A stretch of DNA of 8,786 nt from a bacterium. GTDB lineage: Bacteria; Patescibacteriota; UBA1384; CAJBMM01. Position numbers and translations under genes: made by a program. Below are positions 1 through 7,020 of this stretch, in pieces; position 1 is the first letter of the stretch; every line of letters begins with the position of its first letter. Location: positions 1 to 8,786 of the forward strand of contig DAHXOW010000035.1 of NCBI GenBank assembly GCA_027364665.1, given 5' to 3'. A model generated the notes under the pieces. That model searched no databases and had not been told where the DNA came from. It was given only the letters and a program-made list of their open reading frames with translations.

Positions 1-1116
1 TTTTTCAATTTGATGGGTCTCCACCATTTCTAAACTAGTCTCTCCCATTTTCTTTGCCAAGTCCTTATTTTTTAATATCTCTATAGACTTATTTGCCAAA
101 TCAGTAACATTATTCGGCTCAAACAGGTATCCGTTAACGCCATCTTTTACCAATTCCGGTAATGCGCCGGCATTTGGCACGACCAAAGGCAAGCCAGAAG
201 CCATAGCCTCCAAGGCAACGATTCCTTGAGTCTCTATTGTCGAGGCGGTAATAAAAACCGTTGCCATCTGGTAAATTTCCGGTAATTCTGTTTGGTGATT
301 GATAAAACCGATAAATCGTACACTGTGATCAAGGCCCGCTTCTTTGATTAAGTTGATAAGTTTTTCCTTCATATTCCCTTCCCCGCATATTAGAAGAAAA
401 GCATCAAATTGTTTTCGTATTTCTATAAAAGCTTTGATAACCTGATCGGAATTCTTGTCTTGATCCAGACGGCCGACATGCAGAACAATCGGCTTATTCG
501 GAATAATAAAGCGTTGCTTCATTGTCTCAAAATTGTAATTCGGAAAGAATTGTTCCAGATTGACCCCGTTTGAAATAGCCATTGACGGTGTTCGAAGTTT
601 CATTTTATCAAACTGCGAGGAAATTGTTTTTGAAGGGAAGGTAATAAAATCGCAGCGATTGTAGATACCAAGCAGGTATTTTTCCAATTGTTTGGCAATT
701 ATCGGATGAAAGGGCTTAAGCCAGGGTAAATATGAAAGGACATAATCAAAGGCAAAATGATTGGTGATCACCGTTGGAATTGACATTTTTTCAGCCGTTT
801 TTAAAACCTCGCTGCAAATCGAGGTCGGGTCCTGCATGTGAACGATGTCCGGTTTGATTTTATGCATGAGGTCATACACGCCTTTGTTAGGAAAAAAACT
901 AACCTTTAATTTCGGCCTGAAAGGGTTTTTGATTGCCCTAAGACGATGAATTTGAACTTTGCCTTCTTGCTCATCGTAATTGCTGAATTTAGTTGCCGGG
1001 CAGATCACATGGACCTCGTGTCCCCTATCGGCTAAGCCATGTGCCAAATATCTGCTAAAAACGGCAACTCCCGAAACAGTCGGGTAATAACTTTCACTGG
1101 CTATAACAATTTTCAT
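1..1116 (-). CDS. GT4-family glycosyltransferase (3' end outside window)
   Basis: Transfers a sugar from a nucleotide-sugar donor to a lipid or glycan acceptor, probably at the inner face of the membrane. The 372 visible residues have the two-domain GT-B layout. The N-terminal Rossmann half opens MKIVIASESYYPTVSGVAVF, with the glycine-containing acceptor loop near residues 12-20. The C-terminal donor half carries HVGRLDQDKN (213-222, with the phosphate-contacting Arg216 and Lys221), GEGNMKEKL (245-253) and the retaining GT4 E-x7-E motif (Glu295 and Glu303 in ETQGIVALEA, followed by MASGLP). The end of the final helix is cut off by the window edge; probably only a few residues are missing. The start is an ATG with GGAGGG seven bases upstream, and it overlaps the TGA of the deacetylase gene as ATGA, so the two are translationally coupled. 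The sequence resembles MgtA/PimB-like and diacylglycerol glucosyltransferases, but donor and acceptor cannot be read from sequence. Confidence 0.9.
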   Translation of the reverse strand, partial: MKIVIASESYYPTVSGVAVFSRYLAHGLADRGHEVHVICPATKFSNYDEQEGKVQIHRLRAIKNPFRPKLKVSFFPNKGVYDLMHKIKPDIVHMQDPTSICSEVLKTAEKMSIPTVITNHFAFDYVLSYLPWLKPFHPIIAKQLEKYLLGIYNRCDFITFPSKTISSQFDKMKLRTPSMAISNGVNLEQFFPNYNFETMKQRFIIPNKPIVLHVGRLDQDKNSDQVIKAFIEIRKQFDAFLLICGEGNMKEKLINLIKEAGLDHSVRFIGFINHQTELPEIYQMATVFITASTIETQGIVALEAMASGLPLVVPNAGALPELVKDGVNGYLFEPNNVTDLANKSIEILKNKDLAKKMGETSLEMVETHQIEK

Positions 1117-1991
1117 ATTTTGCCCTCCACGGCGGCTATAAATTCAGACAGAGTTTCCCCTCCCCTGATTCTGACTCTTGGTAATTGATAAAGCGGAGAT
1201 TGATTTGTGGCAATGGCCGGGATTTCGGTCACGGCACACAAGAAACCGTCTTTAGCCAACAATTGTTCTGTAGTTTGGGTATACTTGCTGGACGGATACG
1301 CAAAAACCGGTGATGATTGTTCAGCCCCGATGATTTCCTTTTGCTGCTCAGTGGGACTTTCATTGGCCAAATCAACATGATCCATTGTATGATCTCCGAG
1401 TTCTTCGCCCGCGGCTTTTAAACCGGCTAATTGAGCGGTTGATAAATATTGCGGCCGGTTGAGAAAGTGAGAAATGATAAAAAACGTACCCATTTGGTGA
1501 TATTTTTGCAAAACCGGTAATGCCTGAGTATAGGCATCGTTGTGTCCGTCATCAAAGGTTAGAATAATCGGTTTTCCTTTAGTTGAAATTTTTCCTTGAC
1601 AAAAATCACTTAAGGGAAAAGTCTGGTAGCCGTTTTCGGTCAGCCACTGCACTTGAGCGGCAAAATTTTGCGGCGTGACTGATAAATTATAGCCTAAGCG
1701 ATCGGCCGGATTAGTCACGATTCGGATGTAATGATACATCAGGATCGGCACACGGTAAGTAATTTGTTTAGAAACAGATATTGATAATACCGGAGCCGGA
1801 GTAGCCGGTTGAGTTCGTTTAATCGGATATTTAGTTGTAACCAAAGTGATATTTCTGGTTGGCTTACTGAGCGTGTGCGGTTGAAGATATTTCCAGATAT
1901 TATATCCGCAAATCATTAAAGCAATGGTTAAACCGATGATTGCCAATCTAACAACAACCGACGTTTGTCTGTCGGTTAATTTCAATTTCAT
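1113..1991 (-). CDS. Membrane-anchored polysaccharide deacetylase (NodB domain, CE4)
   Basis: Predicted metal-dependent deacetylase of N-acetylated surface glycan (peptidoglycan, poly-N-acetylglucosamine or similar), acting outside the membrane. From the ATG at 1991 it has 292 residues. A short basic N-terminus precedes a hydrophobic segment at about 11-30 (an uncleaved signal anchor), then a Thr/Pro/Lys-rich linker to about residue 78. The segment VPILMYHYI (81-89) is typical of the PgaB/IcaB-like branch. CE4 motif 1 is TFDDG with Asp147 and Asp148. Motif 2 is HTMDH with His201 and His205, which together with Asp148 would bind the metal. Motif 3 is FAYPSSKY, where the Arg of many CE4 enzymes is Ala. 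A late LPRVRI segment matches the region of motif 5. The reading frame stays open to a TTG at 2036, but the family-typical N-terminus and the promoter position favour 1991. No clear Shine-Dalgarno precedes it. It overlaps the glycosyltransferase start by four bases, suggesting a shared role in surface glycan production. Confidence 0.88.
   Translation of the reverse strand: MKLKLTDRQTSVVVRLAIIGLTIALMICGYNIWKYLQPHTLSKPTRNITLVTTKYPIKRTQPATPAPVLSISVSKQITYRVPILMYHYIRIVTNPADRLGYNLSVTPQNFAAQVQWLTENGYQTFPLSDFCQGKISTKGKPIILTFDDGHNDAYTQALPVLQKYHQMGTFFIISHFLNRPQYLSTAQLAGLKAAGEELGDHTMDHVDLANESPTEQQKEIIGAEQSSPVFAYPSSKYTQTTEQLLAKDGFLCAVTEIPAIATNQSPLYQLPRVRIRGGETLSEFIAAVEGKI
1123..1128 (-). promoter_or_regulatory. 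Shine-Dalgarno site of the glycosyltransferase gene
   Basis: GGAGGG lies inside the last codons of the deacetylase gene, six bases before the ATG at 1116. It fixes that start and allows ribosomes finishing the upstream gene to re-initiate. Confidence 0.75.
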
Positions 1992-2000
1992 ATGTTCTTG

Positions 2001-2030
2001 AGTATAACAGATAATCAGGGATTTATCAGT
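2001..2030 (-). promoter_or_regulatory. Candidate extended -10 promoter of the deacetylase-glycosyltransferase pair
   Basis: On the minus strand TGTTATACT forms an extended -10 element (TATACT at 2006-2001), preceded after 17 bases by CTGATA, a 4/6 match to the -35 box. Only nine bases (CAAGAACAT) separate the -10 from the ATG at 1991, so transcription should begin at or within a few bases of the start codon. This agrees with the absence of a Shine-Dalgarno there. It is a motif match only. Confidence 0.45.
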
Positions 2031-2061
2031 TTGCAATTTAAGCCCGTGATTGATTTTAGTG

Positions 2062-2087
2062 TGACAATCTTACGCACATTTTTGTCA
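2062..2087. repeat. Short inverted repeat in the uvrD-deacetylase gap
   Basis: Perfect 6-base arms (TGACAA at 2062-2067 and TTGTCA at 2082-2087 on the plus strand) flank 14 bases in the 145-base gap between the helicase-nuclease stop and the deacetylase start. The left arm also gives a consensus-like TTGACA on the minus strand, but no -10 lies at a normal distance from it. It could be an operator or chance; there is no T-tract to make it a terminator. The rest of this gap shows nothing I can name. Confidence 0.2.
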
Positions 2088-2136
2088 AGTTTATGAATTA
2101 CTGTAAATCTGGTTTGACATTCGATTTTTTGTTGCC

Positions 2137-4932
2137 TCAAGCCTCGGAATACAGACAGAACGAATTGAATGGACAATTTTGGCAAATGAAGCGATTCGGG
2201 GTGGCTTCAAAATCATTTTCGGTTATTTGGTTGGCCGCTTTGATAATTTTGTTTTCCAGGTTGCTCATTTGTCGTTGGCTCTTTGTTGTCCAGGCAAATT
2301 GCCCGCCATCGGTAAAATATAAACCGACCGTTGGGTTTTGCTTTGATATGTTGTTGTAAGCATAGGCGTAGCATGATAGTTGCAAACTGGTTTTGGCTTG
2401 ATTATCGATGTTTTTAGGAGCGCTGGTCGTTTTAAAATCAAGGATGTAGGTACCGGGAATCCCCTGCTCGTTTTTCTTAAATACGACATCTAGGCGCCCG
2501 TTTAATGTTATTGAACCGATATCGACCGAAAAGTTTTTTTCGATTGCTTCTGGTTCCGGCCAACGATCAAAAACTGATTTAAACAATCGCAACTGGTTTT
2601 GAATATCGGAGAAACGTTCTGCCCGGTGTTCTTTGGATAAAAATCCCCTTTTCGGCCACAGCTGTTGTAGATTTTGGCATAATTCGTCTTCCGTCAATGT
2701 TTTTTTGTTTTGTCTGAAACGAAAATAATCTGCGATAAGCTGATGTACCGCTATACCGACTAATAATTGATGATTTTCGGTTGTCGGGATGTGATCAAGA
2801 TAGTGATATCGGTATTTTAGCGGACAATCCAAATAATCGGTCAAAGAATGAGACGATAAAGTAATTTTTTTTGTATTTGTGTTTTTAAGACCATCATCGC
2901 TTTGTTCATTCTTGTCGTGATTTTTTTCTATTTTCTCTTCATTTTTTTCTTCATTTGCTATTACCGCATTTTTTTCCGATTCGATTTCACTTAGGAAGAT
3001 CGATGGCTTGCGAGCTATTTGTCCTCCATAAGTTAGGCTTCTGGTTAAAATCAATTCGTTTTTAGCTCTGGTAAAAGCTACATAACACAGGCGTCGTTCT
3101 TCTCGCAGCGACTCACCTTCCGGTTCGCTCAAGTGTTGTAATGTTTCTGGTAACGAAATAGTTGCCGAGCGGTCTACGGTTGGAAATCGGTCTTTGGTTA
3201 AATTTGTTAAATAAACAACGGGAAACTCCAAGCCTTTGGCCGAGTGAATAGTTATTAATTTTATTTTAGCATCGATCAACGTATCCGATTGGTTGTCCAG
3301 ATTCTCGTCATCTGTCAGAGTTGACAGATTGTCCAAAAAATTTAACACTCCCCTGTCTTGGTTAGTTTGTTCAAACTTGTCAACCAAATTAAACAGCAGG
3401 TTGATAACCCTTTCCAGATTGTCATTATCCTGACTGACGGTCAAAAGTATTTTTTGTACCGACTTTTTTTTAGTCCAATTAAGCAATAATTGATGGGTTG
3501 AATCGTTCGTCAGTTGTTCTCGGTATTCATTTAGATCGTTTATTAATCCTTTGCTCGTATCCGGTTTAAGATATTCCTCCGGTGGTTGGTGCGTTTTTTT
3601 ACTTTCGGAGATCGCGGCTGTTACTTCGGATATCGGAAGACGGTATAATTCACTTGTTGCCAAAGCAAAGAAGGATAATATGTCTAAAGGATCGGCAACG
3701 GTTTTTAGAAAGTTAATCGTAAGTTTAATGGCCGGATCATTCAAAAAGGCGCCAAGGTCGCCGGCGCTGTAATCCAGTCCCCTTTTTTCCAGAAAGTGTC
3801 TGAAAATTTGACCTTGTCTATTGGACCGAATTAATATGGCCATATCTCCGGGTTGGTTACCTTGTTTTATGTGAGCTATGATATCATCAACTACCCATTC
3901 AGCCTCTTTGCTCTCGGTCGGAAAGACATGCGGTTCGATTTGCCGCCCATTGTTTTTCCGCCAAGATTTCAATTTCTTGTCTATTTTTAATTCGGCCTCC
4001 AAACGATAAGGATTATTGTGCTGGATTAATCGATAGGCCAAATCTAAAATGTGTTGCGGTGAACGAAAATTATCCCTCAGGGTGACAATTGAGACTCTGG
4101 GATAAGTTTTTATAAAATCGCTCATCTGTCCGACTGCAGCTCCCCGGAAACGGTATATTGCTTGATCGTCATCTCCGACAACTGTCAGGTTGGTCCCGTC
4201 TCCGGCGATTAATTTCAGTATTGCCGTTTGGCTAAAATTTGTATCTTGATATTCATCTACCAGACAATACCGGTACTGTTCCGCTATTTCTTTTTTTACC
4301 ATTGGTGATTTGGAAAGAACTTGCCAGGTGCGAAATAGCAGCTCGCCATAATCCAAGAAATTTCTTTCTTTTAATTTTGTCTGATAGATTCCGAAGGCGT
4401 CCGCCAGGTCGGAATAACTTAAATCGGTAGCCGGATCGATTCCGGGGTCTTTTTTTAATTGCTCAGGGCTAATCAGGCTATCTTTGCAGCGATCAAAAAA
4501 ATTCGCCAGTAGTCTCAGATGAATTGTCGGGTTAGATGACGGTCTTAAGACAGCCGGAAAATCGAGGATAATATTTTTAATAAACAACAACTGTTCATTT
4601 TCAGTTAATAAATGCGTGTCTTGATTGATTTCTGCTTGAATCGGAAAACGTTCCAGCAATTTTTGGCAGAAGTGATGAAAGGTTCCGATCTCAACCTGAG
4701 TCTGACCGTAAGACAGGATCTGGTCCAGCTTTTTTTCCATTTCAGCCGCCGCTTTGTTGGTGAAAGTCAGTGCCAAAATATTTTGTTGATCAATCCCCTT
4801 TTCCTCTATTAACCAAGCGATGCGTCTGGTTAAAACAGTGGTTTTACCGGTTCCTGCGCCAGCAATGATCATTAAAGGCGCGCCCTCAGACCTTACCGCC
4901 CGTTTTTGTTGCTCGGTCAGTTGCTCCGTAAT
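2137..4932 (-). CDS. UvrD/PcrA-type superfamily 1 helicase fused to a C-terminal Fe-S PD-(D/E)XK nuclease
   Basis: ATP-dependent DNA translocase/helicase with its own nuclease, expected to act in double-strand-break processing or repair. Numbered from the ATT at 4932 (931 residues): Q-motif region TEQQKRAV (6-13), Walker A GAGTGKT (25-31), motif Ia LALTFTNKAAAEM (53-65), Walker B VDEYQDTN (225-232), motif III VVGDDDQAIYRFRG (251-264), motif IV RDNFRS (286-291), motif V TIHSAKGLEF (561-570), motif VI CYVAFTRAK (616-624). A Lys/Glu/Asn-rich linker (about 651-690) leads to an AddB/Cas4-like nuclease. All its catalytic residues are present: His730, Asp815 (GRLD), Asp832 and Lys834 (LDFKT), Gln851/Tyr855 (QxxxY). 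Cys703 plus C-x2-C-x5-C (917, 920, 926) should hold a 4Fe-4S cluster. The first ATG (4872) would begin inside the strand before Walker A and delete the Q motif. An in-frame stop lies directly before the ATT, and GGGGT lies five bases upstream. The architecture is that of AdnA/AdnB-like enzymes. Confidence 0.88.
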   Translation of the reverse strand: MTEQLTEQQKRAVRSEGAPLMIIAGAGTGKTTVLTRRIAWLIEEKGIDQQNILALTFTNKAAAEMEKKLDQILSYGQTQVEIGTFHHFCQKLLERFPIQAEINQDTHLLTENEQLLFIKNIILDFPAVLRPSSNPTIHLRLLANFFDRCKDSLISPEQLKKDPGIDPATDLSYSDLADAFGIYQTKLKERNFLDYGELLFRTWQVLSKSPMVKKEIAEQYRYCLVDEYQDTNFSQTAILKLIAGDGTNLTVVGDDDQAIYRFRGAAVGQMSDFIKTYPRVSIVTLRDNFRSPQHILDLAYRLIQHNNPYRLEAELKIDKKLKSWRKNNGRQIEPHVFPTESKEAEWVVDDIIAHIKQGNQPGDMAILIRSNRQGQIFRHFLEKRGLDYSAGDLGAFLNDPAIKLTINFLKTVADPLDILSFFALATSELYRLPISEVTAAISESKKTHQPPEEYLKPDTSKGLINDLNEYREQLTNDSTHQLLLNWTKKKSVQKILLTVSQDNDNLERVINLLFNLVDKFEQTNQDRGVLNFLDNLSTLTDDENLDNQSDTLIDAKIKLITIHSAKGLEFPVVYLTNLTKDRFPTVDRSATISLPETLQHLSEPEGESLREERRLCYVAFTRAKNELILTRSLTYGGQIARKPSIFLSEIESEKNAVIANEEKNEEKIEKNHDKNEQSDDGLKNTNTKKITLSSHSLTDYLDCPLKYRYHYLDHIPTTENHQLLVGIAVHQLIADYFRFRQNKKTLTEDELCQNLQQLWPKRGFLSKEHRAERFSDIQNQLRLFKSVFDRWPEPEAIEKNFSVDIGSITLNGRLDVVFKKNEQGIPGTYILDFKTTSAPKNIDNQAKTSLQLSCYAYAYNNISKQNPTVGLYFTDGGQFAWTTKSQRQMSNLENKIIKAANQITENDFEATPNRFICQNCPFNSFCLYSEA

Positions 4933-4937
4933 TTAAT

Positions 4938-4942
4938 ACCCC
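4938..4942 (-). promoter_or_regulatory. Shine-Dalgarno-like site setting the ATT start of the helicase-nuclease gene
   Basis: Minus-strand GGGGT can pair with the 16S rRNA tail (one G-U pair) and lies five bases before the ATT at 4932. The in-frame TAA at 4935-4933 rules out any start further upstream. No comparable site precedes the ATG at 4872. Confidence 0.45.
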
Positions 4943-4964
4943 GCGAAATAGTTGATTAATGGAC

Positions 4965-5306
4965 TTATTCTTTGTCTATAAGATTCTGAACTTTGTTTGC
5001 CAGTGTTGGTTTTGGCAAGACTCCAACCGATTGATCGGCCAGCTTACCGTCTTTGAAATAAAGCACGGTCGGTATGCTCATGATTCCATAATGATTTGCC
5101 GTTTTTGGTTCCTTGTCGACGTCCAGTTTGTATACGGATACCTTACCAGCAAATTCTTCGGCCAATTCATCGATAATCGGAGAAAGTACCCGACACGGAC
5201 CGCACCAAGTCGCGTAGCAATCAACGACAACCGCCTTTGCTTGGCTGATCTTGTTTTCAAAATCAGCGTCGGTTACTTCAATTGCCCCCGTTTGTTTTTC
5301 CGGCAT
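4965..5306 (-). CDS. trxA: Thioredoxin
   Basis: Small cytoplasmic dithiol-disulfide oxidoreductase of 113 residues, close to the usual 105-110. It reduces disulfides in partners such as ribonucleotide reductase or peroxiredoxins. The active site is ATWCGPC with Cys35 and Cys38. The buried Asp29 before it and the cis-proline Pro79 (SIPT) are in place, followed by the VLYFKDGK strand and a C-terminal helix (about 100-112). There is no signal peptide. Oddity: a third cysteine, Cys30, replaces the Phe common in VDFxAxWCGPC. GAGGAGG nine bases upstream supports the ATG at 5306. The gene sits 36 bases after the small unknown gene and 32 bases before the helicase-nuclease gene, so co-transcription is likely. 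Confidence 0.95.
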   Translation of the reverse strand: MPEKQTGAIEVTDADFENKISQAKAVVVDCYATWCGPCRVLSPIIDELAEEFAGKVSVYKLDVDKEPKTANHYGIMSIPTVLYFKDGKLADQSVGVLPKPTLANKVQNLIDKE

Positions 5307-5315
5307 AGTTGTTTT

Positions 5316-5322
5316 CCTCCTC
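5316..5322 (-). promoter_or_regulatory. Shine-Dalgarno site of the thioredoxin gene
   Basis: GAGGAGG on the minus strand, nine bases before the ATG at 5306, in the 36-base gap after the small unknown gene. It is the strongest ribosome binding site in the window and suggests efficient translation. Confidence 0.8.
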
Positions 5323-5342
5323 GTATGGACAATGGTAGCACG

Positions 5343-5705
5343 CTATTCTGGTTCAAGCAAGGAAATAAGGTACCGTAAAAATGGCCAAACGCCATTTGAC
5401 TTATCTAGTTTATTGGTTGATTCCAATAAATGTTTAATTTCATTTGTATTGAATTGATTTTTTAATAGCTGACTGATCAATAAGCAACTTAGACTGAGTT
5501 GATCCTGTAATTCATTATTTGACCAGCCCAGAAATAGCTCGACCTTTTCGATTTTTCCACTCTGATCTTTAGATATAATTGCAACAGTTTGTTCACTGTT
5601 AATGACAGTCCGAAAAACTTGATCGGTCGATTTATGTTTTACCGACTCACTTAAGCCGGGCCGGAAGTTCTCTGGCTCGGTCAGAATACTGGTAGGGTCA
5701 GTCAT
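5343..5705 (-). CDS. Small protein of unknown function, possible TSCPD-like domain
   Basis: A 120-residue soluble protein that I do not firmly recognise. There is no signal peptide or membrane segment, and the only cysteine is Cys74. Residues 31-95 follow the pattern of the TSCPD-type domain found at the C-terminus of adenosylcobalamin-dependent ribonucleotide reductases: two beta strands (TVAIISKD, then KIEKVELFLG with a GK turn), then a helix with L-x3-LISQLL (75-81), then a second short helix NTNEIKHLLE. The cysteines typical of that domain are missing, so any match is remote and the catalytic role is doubtful. The C-terminal tail (about 100-120, VWPFLRYLISLL) is hydrophobic and amphipathic. 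The ATG is five bases after the ftsZ stop with no Shine-Dalgarno, so it probably depends on ftsZ translation. Its place between ftsZ and trxA allows a role in division or redox metabolism, but neither is shown. The codons look like those of its neighbours and the frame is intact. Confidence 0.7.
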   Translation of the reverse strand: MTDPTSILTEPENFRPGLSESVKHKSTDQVFRTVINSEQTVAIISKDQSGKIEKVELFLGWSNNELQDQLSLSCLLISQLLKNQFNTNEIKHLLESTNKLDKSNGVWPFLRYLISLLEPE

Positions 5706-5710
5706 TGTGG

Positions 5711-6937
5711 TTATTTCAATTTACGCCTGATAAATGCGGGCACATCAAGCTGATCATCGTCAGATTCTTTTTCATTTTGAGATGATTCTTGCGGTATCTC
5801 GTTTCGTGATCCGAAACGGTCAAACGGTTCTCTTGTTGGAGGATTTTCAATCGGGGCCTGGCGTTGCGGTGCCATAGAAGATTGGCCTAATGGAAAATTA
5901 CGATTCGTGGTGATTGGATTGATTGGTGCGGCGGTCGGATTTGCGGTTCCAAGGCCGGGCTTTCTGATTGCTGCCCGTTGTATCGCTTCCTCATCGAATC
6001 CGGTAGCGATTACGGTTATTTTGACTTCTCCCGACATCGCTTCGTCGATTGTTGCTCCGAAAATAATGTTTGCATCAGGGTCGGCCGCTTCGGTAATAGT
6101 TTTGGCCGCTTCTTCTATCTCATACATACCCAAATCAGGACCACCGGTAATATTAAAGAGTATTCCTTTGGCTCCGTCGATTGATAACTCAAGCAGCGGA
6201 CTCTCAATTGCTCCTCTGGCTGCTTCAACGGCTCGGTTGTCTCCTGATCCGCGTCCAATACCCATCAAGGCTGAGCCAGCGTCAGACATAATCGCTCTGA
6301 CGTCAGCAAAATCAACGTTAATGATGCCGTGTAGAGTAATTAAATCAGAAATTCCTTGTACGCCTTGTCTTAAAACGTCGTCAACGATACCAAAAGCGTC
6401 GGATAATGAGGTTTTCTTATCAATAACCTGTAGTAAACGATCATTTGGAATGGTGATTAAAGTATCAACGTTGCCCCTTAATTCATCGATTCCGGACTCA
6501 GCAATTTTTCTGCGTCGCTGTCCTTCGAAAGTAAACGGCTTGGTTACCACCCCCACCGTTAAGGCTCCCAATTCTCTGGCGATTCCGGCAACAACCGGAG
6601 CAGCACCTGTTCCGGTACCGCCGCCTGCCCCGTAAGTTACAAAGACCATATCGGCGCCTTTTAAGGCTTCATATACCTCTTCCTTGTTTTCTTCAATTGC
6701 CCGTCTGCCTATTTCCGGGTCAGCTCCGGATCCCAAGCCACGGGTATTTTCTTTGCCGATCTGAATTTTAATTGAAGAATCATTGTGCGACAGAGCCTGG
6801 GCGTCGGTATTGACCGCCACAAATTCAATGCTGCGAAGCTTTGAATTAATCATCCGATTGATAGCCGAGTTCCCCGAACCACCAACACCGACAACTTTGA
6901 TTACTGCAAAATTGTCTGAATCGATTTTTTTGTCCAT
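5711..6937 (-). CDS. ftsZ: Cell division protein FtsZ
   Basis: Tubulin-like GTPase that polymerises at mid-cell into the Z ring and recruits the division machinery. It has 408 residues from the ATG at 6937. The GTP-binding domain opens IKVVGVGGSGNSAINRM (about 13-29). The tubulin signature GGGTGTG is at 105-111. The T7 synergy loop NVDFADVR (207-214) supplies Asn207, Asp209 and Asp212 that trigger hydrolysis in the neighbouring subunit. The C-terminal domain runs to about 323 (VIATGF near 309-314). A disordered Pro/Asn/Gln-rich linker (about 324-394) follows. The conserved tail LDVPAFIRR (397-405) is the peptide that binds FtsA, matching the gene upstream. An in-frame ATG at 6958 would add seven residues, but AAAGGAG five bases before 6937 favours the shorter form. 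The gene follows ftsA by 83 bases and precedes the small unknown gene by five. All key residues are present. Confidence 0.98.
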   Translation of the reverse strand: MDKKIDSDNFAVIKVVGVGGSGNSAINRMINSKLRSIEFVAVNTDAQALSHNDSSIKIQIGKENTRGLGSGADPEIGRRAIEENKEEVYEALKGADMVFVTYGAGGGTGTGAAPVVAGIARELGALTVGVVTKPFTFEGQRRRKIAESGIDELRGNVDTLITIPNDRLLQVIDKKTSLSDAFGIVDDVLRQGVQGISDLITLHGIINVDFADVRAIMSDAGSALMGIGRGSGDNRAVEAARGAIESPLLELSIDGAKGILFNITGGPDLGMYEIEEAAKTITEAADPDANIIFGATIDEAMSGEVKITVIATGFDEEAIQRAAIRKPGLGTANPTAAPINPITTNRNFPLGQSSMAPQRQAPIENPPTREPFDRFGSRNEIPQESSQNEKESDDDQLDVPAFIRRKLK

Positions 6938-6942
6938 CGCGT

Positions 6943-6949
6943 CTCCTTT
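6943..6949 (-). promoter_or_regulatory. Shine-Dalgarno site that decides the ftsZ start
   Basis: AAAGGAG lies five bases before the ATG at 6937 and inside the reading frame of the alternative ATG at 6958, which has no such site itself. It therefore points to 6937. Confidence 0.8.
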
Positions 6950-6972
6950 ATTAGTCATTAAACTGGTCGATG

Positions 6973-6990
6973 GAAACGCCCCACCGTTTC
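6973..6990 (-). promoter_or_regulatory. Small hairpin in the ftsA-ftsZ gap
   Basis: The minus strand reads GAAACG-GTGGGG-CGTTTC, a perfect 6-base stem with a six-base loop, about 24 bases before the ftsZ Shine-Dalgarno. No run of T follows, so it is not a typical intrinsic terminator. It may shape ftsZ translation or mRNA processing, or be chance. No convincing separate ftsZ promoter was found in this 83-base gap. Confidence 0.3.
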
Positions 6991-7020
6991 TTGTTCCTTA
7001 CTTGTACCTCTTTTTGATGA

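Noticed and set aside
2036..2110. TTGACA (2088-2083) as the -35 box of a deacetylase promoter
   Set aside because: No -10-like hexamer lies 16-19 bases downstream; the extended -10 near 2001 is better placed.
2100..2140. Intrinsic terminator after the helicase-nuclease gene
   Set aside because: No GC-rich stem followed by a T-run could be found on the minus strand in this gap.
2093..2359. A plus-strand frame with a hydrophobic stretch at the end of the helicase-nuclease gene
   Set aside because: It overlaps conserved nuclease codons including the Fe-S cysteines; the hydrophobic run arises from complementing polar codons.
4440..4500. Homopolymer runs suggesting a frameshift in the helicase part
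   Set aside because: The helicase frame is continuous and every motif from Walker A to motif VI is in order, so nothing is broken.
4959..5378. A 139-codon plus-strand frame across the thioredoxin gene
   Set aside because: It runs antisense to trxA and the end of the small gene; no family features. The minus-strand reading is unambiguous.
5907..6635. A 242-codon open frame on the plus strand inside ftsZ
   Set aside because: It is exactly antisense to well-conserved ftsZ codons, its translation is Ser/Ile/Pro-rich low-complexity with no recognisable motif, and it has no ribosome site of note. It is a shadow frame.
6937..6958. An upstream ATG as ftsZ start
   Set aside because: It has no ribosome site, and the AAAGGAG within this stretch sits correctly for the ATG at 6937.
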